Positions 20,255 through 31,304 are shown, counted from the first letter of the stretch. The stretch is DNA of 64,000 nt from Tranzscheliella williamsii (GCA_023212725.1 JALBYF010000018.1:124001-188000), one strand, 5' to 3'. Program-made: numbers and translations. Notes: generated from the sequence alone by a model not told the origin.

Positions 20255-20277
20255 GCTTCCTTTAAGCTTACTTTCAT
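20080..20277 (-). CDS. Small hypothetical ORF, 65 aa
   Basis: ATG at 20277, TGA at 20082-20080. The translation looks helical (for example ARALSQHLLESDMNTAIMLC) and ends ADYDAT. It is by eye less GC-rich than the surrounding genes. A TATATA-like sequence lies near 20461, about 185 bp upstream. The segment around GFDKNTTKIDH is repeated, in inverted orientation, at 19907-19956, where the plus strand reads GVDKNTTKIDH. I do not recognise a family, and it may be a relic rather than a gene. Confidence 0.3.
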   Translation of the reverse strand: MKVSLKEAGFDKNTTKIDHCTTLPDSDLARALSQHLLESDMNTAIMLCDIVRYLQLPRVADYDAT

Positions 20278-20518
20278 CTCTCTTCTCCATGCCAATTGCC
20301 TCCTGGATTCATCACTTTCTTCCAGGCAGAATGCTGTCCTTCGTCCGCTACATAGCATCGCACTCTCTAGGCACTTTGCAGACGTGAGACTGCTACCTGG
20401 CCGCAGCGACAGGGCTGGATGTTGCGCTGTGTTTTCGGGTCTACCCTTTCTAGCCGTTACTATATAGACATGGATTTGCAGGGGTAATTCGGACAAGCAT
20501 TTGGGGAGAGAAAGGCGG

Positions 20519-21601
20519 TCAGAGCTTGACGACGAGTTTACCGGTGGTGGTGCGGCTCTTGATGTCTGCAAAGGCCTTGCGAAGGCCGTCGGTGGTGAAG
20601 GGGTACTCATTGTGGATGTTGATCTTGACGCTGCCGCTGGTGATAAGGTCGAAGAGCTGGGTGCAGTAAAATTGGCGCTCCTCTGGCGTGGCAATGTAGT
20701 TGCCAAGGGTGGGGCGGCAAAGTTTGAGATTCTTGGGGGCAAGCTTGAGCGGGGGGAAGTCGGGGACGGCGCCGGAGGCGTTGCCGAAGCTGACGATGGT
20801 GGCCTTGCGGGCGGCAATTTCAAAGGTGGACTCCCAGGTGTCCTTGCCGACGCCGTCGTAGACCGCGCTGACGCCGGCGCCGCCGGTGATGTCGAGGACC
20901 TGCTGGATGTAGGCTTTTGGGTTGGCGTTGTCGTAGATGAGCGCATGCTCGGCGCCGTGCTGCTGGGCGAGCTGGCACTTGGCGCGGGTCGAAGCGACGC
21001 CGATCACGCGCGCACCGAGCGCCGTGGCGATCTGGCAGAGCATCAGCCCAACACCGCCGGCGGCGGCGGTGACCAGGATCCAATCGCCGCGCTGCACTGC
21101 ATACGACTCTTTGAGCATTGTCAGCGCCGTCAGCCCTTGCAGGTAGGACGCTGCCGCCGTCTTGGTCTCGATCCCCGCGGCCAGCTTCACCACCCGCTGC
21201 GCATCCACCAGCTGCTTCTGCGCGTATGCACCCGCGCCGTACTGCACTACCCGATCGCCCACCTGGACCGCCGTCACATCCGGCGAGACCTCCTCGACGA
21301 CGCCGGCGCTCTCTTGGCCCAGAATGGCAGGCATGGCAAGCTTGTAGAGCCCGCCGTAGTGGTAGGTGTCGATCATGTTGACGCCGGCATACTCGTTGCG
21401 CACGATCACCTGGCCCTTGCCGGTAAGCTTCGGTGCAGCAACGGGGACCACCTGGACCACCTCCGGGCCGCCCTGCTGTTCAATCTGGAGTGCCTGAATG
21501 GTAGACATGCTGCGCAAAGGCAGTGCGCGCGCGTTTCGAAACGAGGCGAGGACGGGTCGGCAGGACAAGTTTGCTGCTAGCTGGACCAGTCTTTGTGACA
21601 T
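20519..21601 (-). CDS. ZTA1: Quinone oxidoreductase (zeta-crystallin type, MDR superfamily)
   Basis: First ATG at 21601, stop TGA at 20519, 360 aa. The body is a zinc-independent medium-chain dehydrogenase/reductase: GVNMIDTYHYGGLY near the N-terminus, GQESAGVVEEV, the nucleotide-binding TAAAGGVGLMLCQIA, and a C-terminus ending TTTGKLVVKL. The family reduces quinones with NADPH by one-electron transfer and can bind AU-rich RNA. The first 31 residues (MSQRLVQLAANLSCRPVLAS and following) are Arg-rich and lack acidic residues, like a mitochondrial presequence. A second ATG at 21508 would give a 329 aa form that starts at the usual family position. No intron was seen. Confidence 0.9.
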   Translation of the reverse strand: MSQRLVQLAANLSCRPVLASFRNARALPLRSMSTIQALQIEQQGGPEVVQVVPVAAPKLTGKGQVIVRNEYAGVNMIDTYHYGGLYKLAMPAILGQESAGVVEEVSPDVTAVQVGDRVVQYGAGAYAQKQLVDAQRVVKLAAGIETKTAAASYLQGLTALTMLKESYAVQRGDWILVTAAAGGVGLMLCQIATALGARVIGVASTRAKCQLAQQHGAEHALIYDNANPKAYIQQVLDITGGAGVSAVYDGVGKDTWESTFEIAARKATIVSFGNASGAVPDFPPLKLAPKNLKLCRPTLGNYIATPEERQFYCTQLFDLITSGSVKINIHNEYPFTTDGLRKAFADIKSRTTTGKLVVKL

Positions 21602-22451
21602 GGGCAACTAGGGAGGTTTTGCTGATGGTGATGAGGTGAGGTCGAGAGTGAGGTGAGGTCGGGAAGATACCTTGGACCTTGTTACAATCTGGCTGTGTTG
21701 GCGAGCTCTGTGAGCCGTCGCATGCACGTGCCACTCTTGCGATCCCCAATGAGAACGAAGTCCTTCTCTGCGAGGAAGTGTTCTTCCTTCCCAAGGCAAC
21801 ACAAGCGCGCGATGTTCGCCCTCCGCAGGGAAACATCGTCTTCTGTGTCGAACTCCAGCGACATGCAGGCACTTGACGAGAGCTCCCCTAAGGTGGGCTC
21901 TCTATGCGACTTAGCTTGTTAGGATTTGGATATCGCAGCGTCACAAGCAACAATACATAAGCTTGTTGCGTGAATACACGGAAGCCGAATACTTCAGGTT
22001 GAAATTTCTACCAAACACTGCAACCACACGAAGGCAAATTAAAGCGGTTAAGGACGCGGCTATGCAAGTAACGGAAACACCCGTCAATGCTCTGCTAACC
22101 CGGAGCTATGGCAGTAAGCACTTGTCTTATCGCCGGTGAAATGAGCGAAAAGCGAACGAACAAAGCAAACAAATAAAAGGAGTGCTGACAGACGAGATCA
22201 ATTGCTAACGACGGAAATGGTGACCGAAAGTGGTGGTGTGAGGAGGAGGGGATCGCGACGGGGAGCTAGCTACATGGCAGCTGAAGCCAAGGCCTAGCCT
22301 ATAGGAGCTCCTTCCACTTCGGCACTCTGGCGAAGGGCAATAATATGAATGGTCCCGCATTGAGCCTATGTCTCTTCCTGTCTTCCGGGCCAACTCTTTG
22401 ACGGGGGCTGCATAGGCAGTGCGCCTGGTTCGGCCCTAATCGACAAATGAA

Positions 22452-22474
22452 ACACACACACACACACACACACA
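22452..22474. repeat. (AC)n microsatellite
   Basis: About 11 uninterrupted AC dinucleotides in the intergenic region. Confidence 0.95.
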
Positions 22475-23664
22475 TACTGCGGATTTTTGATGAGGGAAGC
22501 CGGCAGAGCGCTGCCCCACCCCCACACATGCAAGCGGGCGCCCGTCTTCGGGTCTCGGGCACGTCACCTCCACAGCATAAGATAAACCGGCCGATACTGT
22601 GGCTTAGCTAACCACAACGAAAACGAGGCGAGGCTTGGCTTCTGTTAGACTATTCGCATGGCAAGCAGCAAGCCCTCACGCCGTCGCCCCCTCAATGGAC
22701 GCTTGACGTTGTCACTGTGATTCCCTCTCTGCCTCGATGCCGCCCTTTCACAGCCGTTGGCCGGGTCCGCCGTTGGAGTTCTTACTTCATGCCCTTTGGG
22801 GGCGCTGCGACTAGGAAAGCTGTCATCTGGACGGTCTGCAATCCTACTCCTGCGGTGAGCGGTAATGGCTACTTCCCTGCTGACGTACAGGGGGCGCTGA
22901 TGGAAGCACGCAAGCACTGGTAATGACAATTGGCTGAAGAAATGTGCCGAAGCGACGGATGCAGCGCCGGGTGGGGGCCAGGGCCGGGTTGCCCACGTAG
23001 CGGCCTAGCGGTTGTGGATTGTGGATGGGCAATGGTACGGCTTCGACGTGGCGCCTGTGTTCGGCACTGGAGGCTGGTCGCGCGAGCGCGGTATGCGGCA
23101 ACCTGCGGAGACCTGGCTACGATGACGCCGATCGCGGGGTTGTTGGACGCGATGATGCGCACCCGCACCCGGCGGGTAACGAGCTTTGTCGGCGCTAGTC
23201 CAGCTTGCGACCATTGTGATCTGTCAGAGCGCCAAGGCTTACTTAGCATTGCGTGTCACGCGAACGCGCCGAGCTGCTCCTCTCACGCCTCGCCAAACTG
23301 GGCAGCTATCTCAGCAATGCGCCGTGCCGGGTTCGGGTCGAAGCCCCATGCCAGACGCGGTGTCCAGCTGAGGTAAGGTTGGCGACATCCGGCGTCGGCA
23401 AGTCAGGCAGAAGTGGGCCGTGCTGGCCCTCCTGTACGCAGCGTTTACGGAGAAGCAGCCGGCCATGGCTCGTTAGCTAACCCCCTGTGACACGAAGACG
23501 CTTCCGGACAGCGACGACGCTTACTAATACTGTAACTGCGAAGGGGAACCCCGTTGCTAAGATCACGCAAGCTTGCGTCCAGCTTTGTGCTGATTCATAT
23601 GACCCGCTGGTGTTTGGTTAGGGAGCCTGCTTGCGTGACGACGTCGCGCTTGGGCCGAGCTTGG

Positions 23665-23674
23665 TTCACGTGAA
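23665..23674. promoter_or_regulatory. Palindromic E-box TTCACGTGAA
   Basis: A perfect 10 bp palindrome around CACGTG, about 380 bp upstream of the KGG protein start. It is a candidate bHLH or bZIP site; binding is inferred. Confidence 0.45.
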
Positions 23675-23963
23675 GCCGAGCTGAGCTACCGCGGTCGGCA
23701 GTGTCAGTACGGGGCGGGTTGGTGTCAGCCTCGCAGCGAGTGCTGGCGGTGGTCGGTGCGGGGGGCGGGTTAGTCAGGATTTGCGTCAGCGACCTCCACT
23801 GGCTGCATCAGCCTCCACCGGCTCGCAGGTCTGATCAGGCGACCATGGTGACACCGCCGACGTCGCCGCGCACAGCACACCAGCGCCAGCCTGCGGTGGA
23901 TCGACGCTCCAGCGGCGCTCCATGGCGGCGCCATGTAACATCTACGAACCCGGCTCGAAGACA

Positions 23964-23968
23964 TATAA
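23964..23968 (+). promoter_or_regulatory. TATA box of the KGG stress protein gene
   Basis: TATAA in acatataagg, 83-87 bp upstream of the ATG at 24051, followed by a CT-rich leader (tctctctctc at 24021-24030). The arrangement is typical of a strongly inducible fungal promoter. Confidence 0.6.
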
Positions 23969-24050
23969 GGCGGCCGAACTTGTCGACCATCCCCACCGCT
24001 CCACATCATCCAACTCATTCTCTCTCTCTCACAACAAAACAGTAGCAATC

Positions 24051-24370
24051 ATGGCCGACAACAGCAACCCCGGAAACTTTGCCAACCGGCCCAAGGAGGA
24101 GGTGCAGGCGATTGCATCCAAGGGCGGCAAGGCCAGCGGCGGCGGTACTAGCGACGGCGGCGACGGCAGCTACGCCGACGACAACACCGGCAGCGGCGGC
24201 AACAGCGGCACCGGCAAGCAGGGCTTTGCCTCGATGGACCCGGAGAAGCAGGTAAGCTCGGCGCCCCCGCACTCGCGTGCTGCCCTACACGGATACTTGA
24301 CACTGACACCCCCCTTCTCTCCATCCCCGCCGTGCAGCGCGAGATCGCCTCCAAGGGCGGCAAGTCCTAG
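24051..24370 (+). CDS. KGG-repeat stress-induced protein (Con-10-like)
   Basis: Two exons, 24051-24251 and 24338-24370, with an 86 bp intron (GTAAGC...GCAG), encode 77 aa. The protein is small, Gly/Asn/Ser/Asp-rich and hydrophilic. It carries the KGG motif twice: IASKGGKASGG near residues 21-30 and REIASKGGKS at the very C-terminus. A middle segment, GFASMDPEKQ, immediately precedes the second motif, as in the KGG stress-protein family. Relatives include Neurospora conidiation protein Con-10 and bacterial GsiB, induced by desiccation, starvation or sporulation and thought to act as hydrophilins. The promoter has a clear TATA box and candidate stress-response cores, which fits inducible expression. 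Confidence 0.85.
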
Positions 24371-24778
24371 CCGATTCCCCCGCTCAGTCCCCCCACATAT
24401 ATCACTGTCGTGCTGTATGTAACGAGCATCCCAAACAATCGCAATCCCGTCTTCTATATCCTCAGCGCCGTGCGTTCGCCACCATCTATGCCTGCGACTG
24501 TGCGCTTCGCCCCACGTAACCTCCTGGCCCTCTTCCTGGCAATCCCAGTCCGACGTGGTCAACTTGCGCCTTCATTGTTCCTGCGCCGGCGAGTGTGGGT
24601 GGCTTCCGGGCTGGTCGCTCTCGTTAACAACATTTGGCGTGATTTACACATTTCCACATGCTGACCACACAGCAAACCGGGTCCTCTAGGGCAGTAAGAA
24701 CACTCCAGCATAGGTTGATTAGGCGAAGTTCATATACAGAATCGTAGCTCGGCGCGTAGGCAGCCGGTCTGGGTCGAT
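24371..24778. other. Intergenic region between convergent genes
   Basis: About 400 bp containing the 3' flanks of the KGG gene and of acetyl-CoA synthetase. No gene or RNA was seen. Confidence 0.55.
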
Positions 24779-27013
24779 CTACTTTCTCGCATCAAATGCG
24801 TTAGTCTTTTCCTTGATGTGTTCGATGATCGAGGGGTCAGCGAGCGACGAGAGGTCTCCGAGGCTGTCGGTCTCGTGCGAGGCGCATTTCCTAAGCAGTC
24901 GGCGCATGATCTTGCCCGATCGCGTCTTGGGTAGGTCAGAGACGATAATGATCTTTTTGGGAGCAGCAAAGGGGCCGATGTTTCGTCGGACCTGGATAAC
25001 CAGCTCCTTGGCTAGAGCGTCCTCCGAGTCAAAGCTGAACTCTGGCTTTAGCGTCACGTAAGCGGCAATCGTCTGGCCAGTCACCTCGTCTGGGATACCG
25101 ACAACAGCTGTCTCGGCCACACCTGGATGCTGAATCAAGGCCGACTCGATCTCGGCAGTGGACAGTCGATGACCCGATACATTGATGACATCGTCGACGC
25201 GTCCCTTGATCCAAATGTACCCGTCCTTGTCTCGCGCAGCACCATCGCCGGTGAAAAAGTAGCCCTTGTAAGGCCGCATGTAGGTGTCCAGGAATCGCTG
25301 GTGGTCTCCAAAAATGGTCCGAGCCACCGATGGCCAGGGCTGACCGATGGCAAGAACGCCTTCGACATTGTTGCCTTCCAAGACATTGCCAGAGGTGGGA
25401 TCCAGTAGCACCGGCTTGATACCCCAGAAGGGGTGGGTAGCAGAACCGGGTTTGGTCTTGGTGACACCAGGCAGAGGAGTGATCATGATGGATCCAGATT
25501 CGGTCATCCAGTAGGTGTCGACAATAGCACATTCCTTTCGACCGACATTGTCATTGTACCAGTGCCACGCCTCGGGGTTGATCGGCTCACCGACCGATCC
25601 AATGACGCGAAGCGAGGAGAGGTCGTGTTTCTGAACATGCTCGTCGCCCAGTCGTCGCAGCAAGCGGATCGAGGTAGGAGCCGTGTAGAACTGCGTCAAC
25701 TTGTGTGTGTCGACCATCTCCCAGTATCGCGAAGGAGTGGGGTAGACGGGTGTAGACTCAAAGATGAGCGTCGTGACGCCATTCATCAGGGGACCATAGA
25801 CAATGTACGAGTGTCCGGTGATCCATCCGACATCAGCCATGCAGGCGTATCGGTCTCCCCTGTCCGGATGGACATCAAAGACATCTCGCACCGTCAGCGC
25901 GGTACCAAAGAGGTATCCAGCGGTGGAGTGGACCACACCCTTGGGCTTTCCGGTGGAGCCCGAGGTGTAGAGAATGAAAAGGGGGTCTTCCGAGCTCATC
26001 GATTCGGGTGGGCAGTAGGCTCGCTCTCGGGCGCATGCCTCATGCCACCAGATGTCTCGCTTCTCGTCAAAGTGGACCTGCCCACCGGTGCGCTTTACCA
26101 CGACAACGTGCTCGACCTTGGAGCACTCCTTGAGGGCAGCGTCCACGATGCTCTTGGTAGCAATGTTTCGACCGCCTCGCTTGCCTTCGTCGGTGGTGAT
26201 GACGACACGGGCTCCGCAATCGTTGGTTCGGTCTCGTAGCGAGTCGGCTGAGAAGCCTGCAAAGACGACCGAGTGGATGGCGCCAATGCGGGCGCAGGCA
26301 AGGAGCGCAACAGCAGCCTCGGGGATCATGGGCAAGTAGATGATGACGGTATCTCCCTTTTTCACCCCAAGGCTCTTGAGCATGTTGGCAGCTTGAGAAA
26401 TCTGAATGAGAAGCTGAGAGTAGGTGATTTCCTTGTGCTGGCCAGGTTCATCCGCTTCGTAGATGATGGCAACGCGGTCCGGGTACTTGTAGGCCCAACG
26501 ATCGACACAGTTGTAGGCAGCGTTGAGCCGCCCTTCATTGAACCAGGCGACATCGCCGTTCTCAAACCCACCGGACCGTACAGTCTTGAAGGGGACATCC
26601 CAGTCGATGATTTCTCTGGCAATCTGTTGTAATCAACCGACACAGGATGGTAGTGGCAAGAGGTCAGCCGCTGTATAGCTAGGTTTATGCTGTCAAATTT
26701 GTCCAAACCAAATCAATACGTCGTTGACCGGCGGGCTTTCATAACATGTGTAAGATTGCCCCGCTTTTCGTCGAGCGTGCCGCCGAGGCGTGCCACGTAG
26801 TCGCATTTTTGCTGCGAAAGGCATCATCGATTTGGCGGTAGGGAGTCAGACATCACTTACCTTGCCGAAGAATTCGTCTGTGTTGTTGATGGACTCTGGG
26901 TAGTCAGACTCGTACCTGGCAGCATCGATGTGAGGCTTGGGTCGGCCGTCGTTTCCCAAGAGCCGGGAGGCGACGTCGAAGGTGGGGACCTCGGGAACGT
27001 CGGCTTCAGCCAT
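24779..27013 (-). CDS. ACS1: Acetyl-CoA synthetase (AMP-forming)
   Basis: Exon 1 is 27013-26861 (51 codons, [10 protein letters not shown]...), the intron is 26860-26624 (GTAAGT...ACAG, 237 bp), and exon 2 is 26623-24779, giving 665 aa, normal for the family. Exon 2 opens [12 protein letters not shown] and contains the acyl-adenylate P-loop [11 protein letters not shown], the acetate-pocket region [10 protein letters not shown], the adenine/ribose region [14 protein letters not shown], the hinge [13 protein letters not shown], and the catalytic lysine motif [11 protein letters not shown]. The enzyme makes acetyl-CoA from acetate, ATP and CoA in cytosol and nucleus. The pocket reads WMTESGS where most homologues have WQTETG or WQTESG. 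The pocket Trp is kept, so acetate is the likely substrate. Confidence 0.95.
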
Positions 27014-27201
27014 GATGACGAAAACAGTAGCTCCGTAGCGAGCCGGGCACGGGAAAGGCAGTAGTGAGAGAAGCTCGAGTAGGGGCGCTGGAGAGGGATT
27101 GGATAGATGGCGTGTCTATTCTTGTAGGAGGAGGAAGCAAGGCAAGACGGATGAGGTATTTCAAAGCAGGCGCGGGGAGCGTAGAGAAGGCCAAGGTCTA
27201 C

Positions 27202-27207
27202 TATATA
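27202..27207 (-). promoter_or_regulatory. Candidate TATA box of acetyl-CoA synthetase
   Basis: CTATATAG lies about 190 bp upstream of the start codon at 27013. The distance fits a fungal TATA element with a leader of about 100 nt. Confidence 0.4.
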
Positions 27208-28531
27208 GGGTCAGCCGACCAGGGAGCAGTGCACGTCGTCAAAAAGCTGCTTGGGAAGAGTGCCAGTCGGTCTATCGGCCAAGGCAGCCGACGTATGCAT
27301 TCAAAGGCGCGAAGAGGTGAGAGGTGACTTATGCGACTTTTGTTCAGCTCGACTGCAGCCTGGCCGGGGCTTGGCTCGAGCGGGGAAAAGGTAGGGCTCG
27401 GGTCGGGTCTCACTCGAGCCACTCTATCGGTCTAGCTGCTGCGTCGCTCCGTAATTATTGCGTCGACATACGCGTCTCTTTGGCATGAGATTCACAATCC
27501 ACACGGTGGAGGACCGCCACTTCGCCTTCCTTCTCGCACCTCGCCCTCGCTCTCCTGCCACCTATGCCTTGCACGCTCGTTGCTGACGCCTTTCGTATTA
27601 GCACCTCCTCGATAGCGCCGCTCCGCAGATGATAGCGTGAGCTTCCACTGCTGTCTTAGCATCGCTTGCATACCAACTGTGACCACTTGAACAGAGCAGC
27701 CTATCGGTGGACAGGGCCTGATGACCATTCTGCACTCAGCGAGGGGACTAGCCTATGCCTCGCTATGGTGATCTTGGGGATGGTGAGGGGAAACGCTCGA
27801 TGATATGCTAGGTGGACTGCTTACGGAGCATGCGCTTCTATGCGGCTGCGGGGAACTGGCGCTGGCCGGCCACCTAGCTGGTGCCCAAACCAAGAAGCCT
27901 GATTGGGGGGTGACTTATCGACCGAACGAAAGCGGATTTGTAGCTCGCGGATTACACTGACTAGCATGAGTGTGGGTTGGGGAGAATAGTTCCTAGTACG
28001 TAGTGCTAACAACGCAAGCACCCCAGACCACAAAACTGAATTGGTGTATGTCGGTGATGGGTTCAGCTGGTCTGCATGTCCACAAAAGCTTGGATACCAG
28101 TCCTTTCGAAGCACGTCATGTCGAAAGCTTGGCTCGAGCCTACGAAAAGAATTGGACGTGACGCACTTTGGCAACTGAGCGCCCTCACCCCGCCCAGAGC
28201 AAGGAAAAACCGGCAAGGGAAGAGTCTTCGCCTCCCCTCATACGCTGAACAGTCGCACTTTGCAGCCAGGGTGACTAGGGGCAGCTGCCGCAATTGGCGT
28301 TACCTGACGCACCTGCCGCCGTTGTCACCTTGGCCACCTGCCAAGTCGAGTGCACCATATGTACAGTCACTGGCAGAGTCGACGCTGGCTGCATCTCCGT
28401 CTGAGGCCGACGTCGGCATGATCCGCACTCTCCGTCGAAGCTCGTATTCCCGTTGTATTCCAGCGTTTCTTCTGTCCGGTCCGCAACCTCACGTCCCAAC
28501 AAACACAATGAACGGAGCTGGGTATTCGGAT

Positions 28532-28567
28532 CTTGCGACCGTGCTTGTCCTTGCGACCGTGCTTGTC
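28532..28567. repeat. 18 bp perfect tandem duplication
   Basis: cttgcgaccgtgcttgtc occurs twice in direct succession (28532-28549 and 28550-28567). Confidence 0.9.
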
Positions 28568-29293
28568 CTTAGCTTAGGCTGACTCAGCTCTCTACGCTTT
28601 CTCACACTAGGACGGCTTAGGCTCACCTTGACTGTGACTTGCTCAGCGCACCGAATCGCGAACAGCAGTACCCGATCCTCAGTTGCGACTTTGTCCGCTT
28701 CTTACGTCTGTGAACAAGTCGGCAACGAGCGCCGTTGCCGACAGTAGCTTTGGCTCATGCCTTGTCATGCCCGTCACCCCGCACTTCTCCGCAAAACTCT
28801 GTGGTCCACTCCATGTCGCCAACCATATTTGCATGATAGCGAGGCGCTCTTGCGCAGAAGCTTCTTACAGTACCACAAGTAGAGTCAATTGCCACTTCCT
28901 CGAATAATAGTATTAAGAGGAAAAAAAAAGGAGGCAAATATGCAGTTAAAAAGGAGAGCAGCTAGCGGCAGTAACTGGGTGCAACACACATAGATGCCTT
29001 GCTCTCGTACTTCCCACGATGCTTGCCCAGCACTGCACAATCATCAGATTCGCACAATGAAAGTCTGCGTCGGTCGAGCGTGATGGAGGCTATGGCACTG
29101 CCATCATCGCAAGCACTGCCAGTGAAGAAGCGGGAACGGAAATCCGGGACTCGGAGTGGAGTTCGCTGCGCAGAAACAAAGGCGCGCCTCAGCTCAACTT
29201 CTTCGCAGCGGTTAGGACCGGCACCACCACTCTCGCCTTCTTCACGCAGTTCCCATTGGATCTAGTGATACTCGCACGCTCGCCACGCCTCCC

Positions 29294-31304
29294 ATGAACG
29301 GCCAGGAGGAGTCGTCGTCGGCTACGTATCGCCGTGTGCATCTGCCGCCGCGTTCCGAGTACAGATTCGAGCTGGAGCCTGATGAACAGCTCTCCATCCG
29401 ACTGATACCCGACCCTACCCCCACAGGAGAGCAGCCCGACGCCGAGATTTTCGGTGCCGAGCTGGTAGCGGGCAGCCAGGAGCGCTGGTATCCCTTTGGC
29501 GACGAGGCCAAGGCGGCCGTCTCTTCGTGGAGAGGCGCCGAGATCGAGATCGCAGGCACCGCCTCCACCGAATACCTCGCCGACGAGCCATCGCCGGTCT
29601 ACACGTCCTACTCGAATCTGCATCTCTATCTGGAGCGAAAGCGCATTGAAGCTCGCCAGGCGCTGAGAAGCGATGCCAAGCTGCTGTCGACGCTGGCCGC
29701 GTCCGTCCTTGACCCGACGTATATTGCACCACGGACCACCGATCCTGCCACTCACACCGAGTCGGATCCCAACGGCAGCACAGCCTCCACCGTCTACCGC
29801 GCGGAAGGCCAAGGGCCGCGTGTCATGGTGCTCGGCCCAGAGTCGGCGGGGAAGACGAGCCTGGTCAAGTTCCTGGCCAACTATGCTTTACGCTCCCCAG
29901 CGGTGGCGAGCCTCGGCAAGGGCGAGGCTGGCAAAGTGGCCGAGAGCCTGCGGTCCGGTGGGGACGGCATCATCTACCCCAACATGGAGGGCAATCTGTC
30001 CGAAGAAGCCAAGAAGGAGAAGAGGGAAGAGGAGAAGAAGAGCGAGGTGTCGGGGTGGTGGCCTGTGGTAGTCAATCTCGATCCTAGCGATGGCGCGCCT
30101 CCGCTGCCCTGCTGCCTCTCGGCTCTTCCTCTGTCGCCGCTTCCGCTTGCCTCGCTGCCGTCGCCGTCGCCCGTGCTGCCGTTCGGCACGAATACAGGCA
30201 CGACGGGCGCGATCCCGCCGGGGACTTCGACGGCACATGGCGTCGCACCGCTGTCTCTGTGGCTCGGCAAGGAGAACGTCCGGGAGAACGAAAGACACTT
30301 CCGGCGCGTGGTCGACTGGCTCGCCGAGGGCGTGGAGCGGCGTCTGGCGCGCGACTTTCGCTCTCGCATGTCGGGCCTGCTGATCGACACGCCTGGCATT
30401 ATCACTGCCGACGCGCGCTCCAAGTATGCGTTTGTGCAGCACTGCGTGCGGGCGTTCAAGGTAGACACCATCGTGGTGCTCGGCCATGAGAAGCTGAATC
30501 TCGAGATGACCAAGATGTTTGGCGGTGCGTCGGAGCAGCTTAGCATTCCCGGTTCGGACGGCGTGCGCATGCCGCGGGTGAATGTGATCAAGCTGCCCAA
30601 GTCTGGCGGCGTGGTGGAGCTGGACGAGACCTACCGCGCCCGCCTGCGCGCGTTGCAGGTCAAGGCCTACTTCTACGGCGGCTCGGGCGGAGGGAAGGGC
30701 GCGCGTGGGCAGGAGGGGGGGATGCCGCGTGCGGTGCTGCCCGGCCACGGTGACCCGCTGGGGGGCTTGCCGGCGCTGAGTCCGTACAGCACGACGCTTC
30801 CGTTCGATCTGCTGGAGATCTACCGCGTCGGGCAGGAGTCGCTCGCGCCCTCGTCGGCGCTGCCCATCGGCGCCGCGCGCACCGTTACCGAGACACAGCT
30901 GGTCAAGCTCGACCCCGCCAACTCCGCAGCCGACCAGGCCAGCCTCCTCCACAGCCTCCTCGCCCTCGTCCAGCCCCCGCGCGCCGGCACCGCCCCCGGC
31001 CAGCCCGACTCCGCCGCCCAACCCACGGACGACGAACTGATCGGCGCTCCCATCCTCGGCTTTGTCCATGTGTATGTCGCCAGCCGCGCCCCCTCGCCGC
31101 ATCGCCCACCCGCTGACCCACCCCTTTTCCCTCCTGCAGCGCCGAGATCGACACCGCCAGGAAAAAGATCACCGTCCTCTCGCCCAGCACTGGCCGCCTG
31201 CCGTCCAAGACCGCGATCCTCGGCGTACGTTCCACCCTCCCCGCTGCGCCGCGACCCGTACTGACCTTTCTTCTTCGCAGTCGCTCGACTGGCAGGACAT
31301 CTAG
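29294..31304 (+). CDS. CLP1: mRNA 3'-end processing factor CLP1 (polynucleotide kinase family)
   Basis: Three exons: 29294-31071, 31140-31224 and 31281-31304, giving 628 aa. Both introns lie near the 3' end (donors GTATGT and GTACGT); the last exon codes only SLDWQDI and a stop. The N-terminal beta domain (residues about 10-115, RVHLPPRSEYRFELEPDEQL) is followed by the P-loop LGPESAGKTSLVK near residue 180. The middle domain has GLLIDTPGI (Walker B region) and DTIVVLGHEKL. The spliced C-terminus GFVHVAEIDTARKKITVLSP, then GRLPSKTAILG, matches the Clp1 C-terminal domain and confirms the splicing. Clp1 is a subunit of cleavage factor IA, bridging Pcf11 and the cleavage/polyadenylation machinery in the nucleus. 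Low-complexity inserts, such as residues about 265-310, explain the length above the usual 430-460 aa. Confidence 0.94.

Larger units (their letters stand above)
21602..24050. other. Intergenic region, about 2.4 kb
   Basis: No gene was recognised. The first 600 bp are relatively AT-rich, and an (AC)n microsatellite lies at 22452-22474. The right end is the promoter of the KGG protein gene, with a palindromic TTCACGTGAA at 23665-23674, CCCCT/AGGGG cores at 23482-23486 and 23542-23546, and a TATA box. Several short ORFs here show no family features. Confidence 0.55.
27014..29293. other. Intergenic region, divergent promoters of ACS and CLP1
   Basis: About 2.3 kb with no recognisable gene. It includes an 18 bp tandem duplication at 28532-28567 and an A-rich run at 28919-28930. 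Short ORFs on both strands show no family features. Confidence 0.55.

Noticed and set aside
20080..20946. 288-codon minus-strand frame extending from the small ORF into the quinone oxidoreductase gene
   Set aside because: The upstream part is out of frame with the oxidoreductase and is Ser/Pro/Ala shadow sequence; only the last 65 codons were kept, at low confidence.
22930..23376. 148-codon plus-strand frame in the 2.4 kb intergenic region
   Set aside because: Its composition looks random and it has no domain, leader or splice signals.
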